A stretch of 64,000 nucleotides of DNA, taken from the NCBI GenBank assembly GCA_025024175.1, contig QCXZ01000001.1, positions 30,436,942 to 30,500,941 on the forward strand. The letters run 5' to 3'. Shown here in pieces: positions 61,221 to 64,000 of this stretch; position 1 is the stretch's first letter, and the number at the start of each line of letters is the position of its first letter. Position numbers and translations under genes: made by a program. The notes under the pieces were generated by a model. It was not told the DNA's origin, ran no database searches, and saw only the letters and a list, made by a program, of their open reading frames with translations. The stretch is from Rhyzopertha dominica. Lineage: Eukaryota > Arthropoda > Insecta > Coleoptera > Bostrichidae.

Positions 61221-64000
61221 TTTTTACCACAGGGTGGTGCTGTTGAGACGGAGCGATATTTGTGCGCCTGACAGATATGCTACCGGGTGAACAAATACAT
61301 TTCGGAAAAATTGTTAGAGTAGGCGGGCACAAAAACATATATATTGTAATACAGACGGGCTAGATATTCTGCATTTTATGAATAGTTTGTAATATGTCAT
61401 AAGCTTTCTAATATTCGTTAATACATGGCTTTTGTTTTGAAACAAAGTAATTGCTGGAATCTTTTCTAAATCATTCTTTAATGATAAATATGATAATTCG
61501 CCTTTTGAGGCGAAATACCTACCTATTTGCCATATATCACCAAAATGAAGCATACCCTATACGGCAATAATTTATTTTGTGCCGACAGTTATAAGTGATA
61601 ATCATGTTATTATAAATCCGTAATAAAGATTTCTTGCCTCGCTGTGCAGTGGAAAGTTTGTATTTGTTGCTTTTGTGGATATTATATTGAAAAAATAAAA
61701 CGTGGGTGTTAGTTATAAACAAATCAATAAGGCTGCTCTACGTCTCTGTATGATACATATTGTTAGCAAAATTAGAATAAGCATGATGACCCGATCATGT
61801 TCTGAGCTAATCAAGGTTGGCGTATCGCATCCGTGTTCTGAAAGAACCAAATAATTAAATAGATGTGAGATACACTTGTAGATCAATGGGAGGGTCTCGC
61901 AAAGAGGAATTTTACTATTTCTGAAACAAATAATGTTCGTAATAGGATGCTTGATGTGATTCTTGAGGACATATTAATAAAATTTTTGTTGGAATATATG
62001 AAAATGACTGTCACAGGCCTAGAACAGAAGCTGCTTAATCATATTTACACAAAGTGTGAAGTGGGATATAACTAAATAAAAATATAATAATGCTAAAATT
62101 ATGTCTCGAGATATGAAATAACAAATATTAAACATGATAATCTATGCCTAAATGAATTTTTTATGAATCAAATTTATATATTAATTACAACGCAATACAA
62201 TTAAAAATAGTACTTTTAAAACAAGACTGAGCCTAAATTCGTCAACGGTTTTCACAAAAATTTCAAATTTTAAGGATACATCTTGAAATTGTCTAGGTAT
62301 GTTATTAATCAAATAATATAAAGCATAATGATATTTTCACCATTTTATGACCAAGTATTCGTGTCCTGTCTTGGTAAATCAAATTTAAATATCAAAAATT
62401 AAGTATATTTATCTATACAGTTTGCTTTTGCCATGCTATGGGTAAGTTATTTAATGTTATATTTGTGATGCCTGAGGGATATACTGCATCATTTTTTTTA
62501 CCAACGAAATGATAAATTTTATACCCATGCATTTAATTGTTTTCTAAAAATTTGCTCTGAAAATTAGGTAAAAACCATATATTTTAAAATACAGATTTTT
62601 AGACGTGCCCTAGAAAAAAACAAATTGGCCTAATGTATAAAAAGTGGTGATTTTATTATTTCAACTTGGAAATATGGAGCATACGGAATAAAGGGTTTAA
62701 ATAGGTGATTCAAAGTTATTATTTTTTAAGAAATTTCACTTTACACGTCTTGCAAGACAAACAATTATTCAAATTTTTGCAGATGATATTCAACGTTTGT
62801 CACTCAATTTATTTCGGTCTGCTCTAAAGGATTTCCTGTTAAAAGCACAACATCAATTGCAAACACTATGCTGTAACTGAAAAACAGCCTTGCTGACGTC
62901 ACACCATACTGTAGTATTAAATTTTTGTTTCTTTGTTTATTCTTGCTTATCCTGTAATATGCTACAATAAATGATTTCTGATTAATTCCGTACAACAGTC
63001 GCTTTGTATTGAATTAAATGTGTTATGGCTACCTTATGTTACGTTATCAACTATTTATAAGCTTGTTGCAAGGGAAGAAGTGATGGGGCTTACCGAAATA
63101 TTTGGGATAATGCAGGAAATAACCCGAAAATTCCTATAGCTCACGGTTATCGCTTTTTTCGCAGAATTTACAAATAGCGCATTATAAGTGCTTGATATAC
63201 CTATATACTGCATATATTGCAGGGTATTCATCACTTTAATTGTTTAGGTTATGACTAAATATGATAAAAATTTAAGTTTTTTTTGGATCTCTAAAAAAGC
63301 TTTTGTTGTGAATGCAACAATATGTTATTTTCCTAAGAACGATTATTGGAACTGGGCGCTTGTAGTTAACAATCATGACAAGCATGGGTAGCCAAGTGGC
63401 ATGCACATCTTTTCAGAACAATTAGAATACCGATATTTGTAATATTTAATTTTTGTTAGGTATGGCCACTTGAACATCATGTAAATACAGGTGAACATCA
63501 GGTAAATAATCAAGAAACAATAGGTAAGCGCACTGGTTCATTTAATCCTATTTTGGTTTAATGGTGGTTGAGATGAATCCTCATACGTATATTAAGGCAC
63601 CAAGGGTACAATATAGGTCACGTGCTCTTATTACATTTATTTAGTTTAGGGCAATTAATTTTGATATACTGTGAATTAGTTCTTATGTGTGAATTTGTAT
63701 GCTGCAATTTTAACAGTCCATAATTCGGTAACAAAATATTAAAACTTACTTTTTGGTTGTATTTTTTGGGAAATATGGATCATAGCCTAGGTTAACGCGA
63801 GTTGGATACTAGAGGGACCATTACTGCATATGCAATGGTATCATAACAAACCAAAACTCTGCTCTGTAGCTATTTCTTTTTCATTTTACTGGAGATTATA
63901 GTATGCTATAACTGATATGCTCTATTTATTCTGACAATAATTATTACCAAAATGTCAAGAGAATAGAATGATTTATTATATGTATTGTGCAGAAAAAACA
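61221..64000. other. AT-rich DNA, no gene seen
   Basis: 2.8 kb with only short unconserved frames on both strands. Nothing supported beyond the tail of the preceding non-LTR remnant. Confidence 0.5.

Overview
This window is eukaryotic and almost certainly from an insect, possibly a beetle, although the order cannot be fixed from sequence alone. It is AT-rich, carries canonical GT..AG introns, and is packed with decayed transposable elements of typical insect families (BEL/Pao, Copia, Gypsy, non-LTR retrotransposons, a Crypton, short inverted-repeat elements). Four conserved host genes were reconstructed by following reading frames and splice phases across the introns.

Layout. 1-7840: a rearranged BEL/Pao element whose 3' LTR joins directly to a decayed Copia element. 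10949-28386, minus strand: a HOIL-1L/RBCK1-type RBR ubiquitin ligase in four coding exons. Its two large introns hold a young Gypsy element with identical LTRs nested in an older Gypsy, a 1.2 kb long-inverted-repeat element, and a second Gypsy remnant. 29990-33301, plus strand: MAF1, the RNA polymerase III repressor, in three exons, divergent from RBCK1. 33302-40091: an intergenic block of tandem repeats, LINE tails and short inverted-repeat elements. 40092-54413, minus strand: CYLD deubiquitinase, with CAP-Gly regions at the 5' end and the USP domain with its B-box insert at the 3' end. CYLD introns hold a Crypton recombinase remnant, a 2.4 kb repeat element and LINE fragments. 55208-55850: a GC-richer tandem repeat. 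56284-57074, plus strand: PDCD10/CCM3 in four small exons, divergent from CYLD. 57075-64000: a hAT-like inverted-repeat element, a non-LTR reverse-transcriptase remnant, and otherwise featureless AT-rich DNA.

Biology. The most notable host feature is that a HOIL-1L-like subunit of linear-ubiquitin assembly and CYLD, which removes Met1- and Lys63-linked ubiquitin, lie on the same strand about 12 kb apart with MAF1 between them. The HOIL-1L homologue also has a roughly 800-residue N-terminal extension with an extra NZF-type zinc finger. I found no CRISPR array, rRNA or tRNA. Exon borders were derived by hand from splice consensus and phase. The only host-gene junction I could not close is between the second and third CYLD coding exons.
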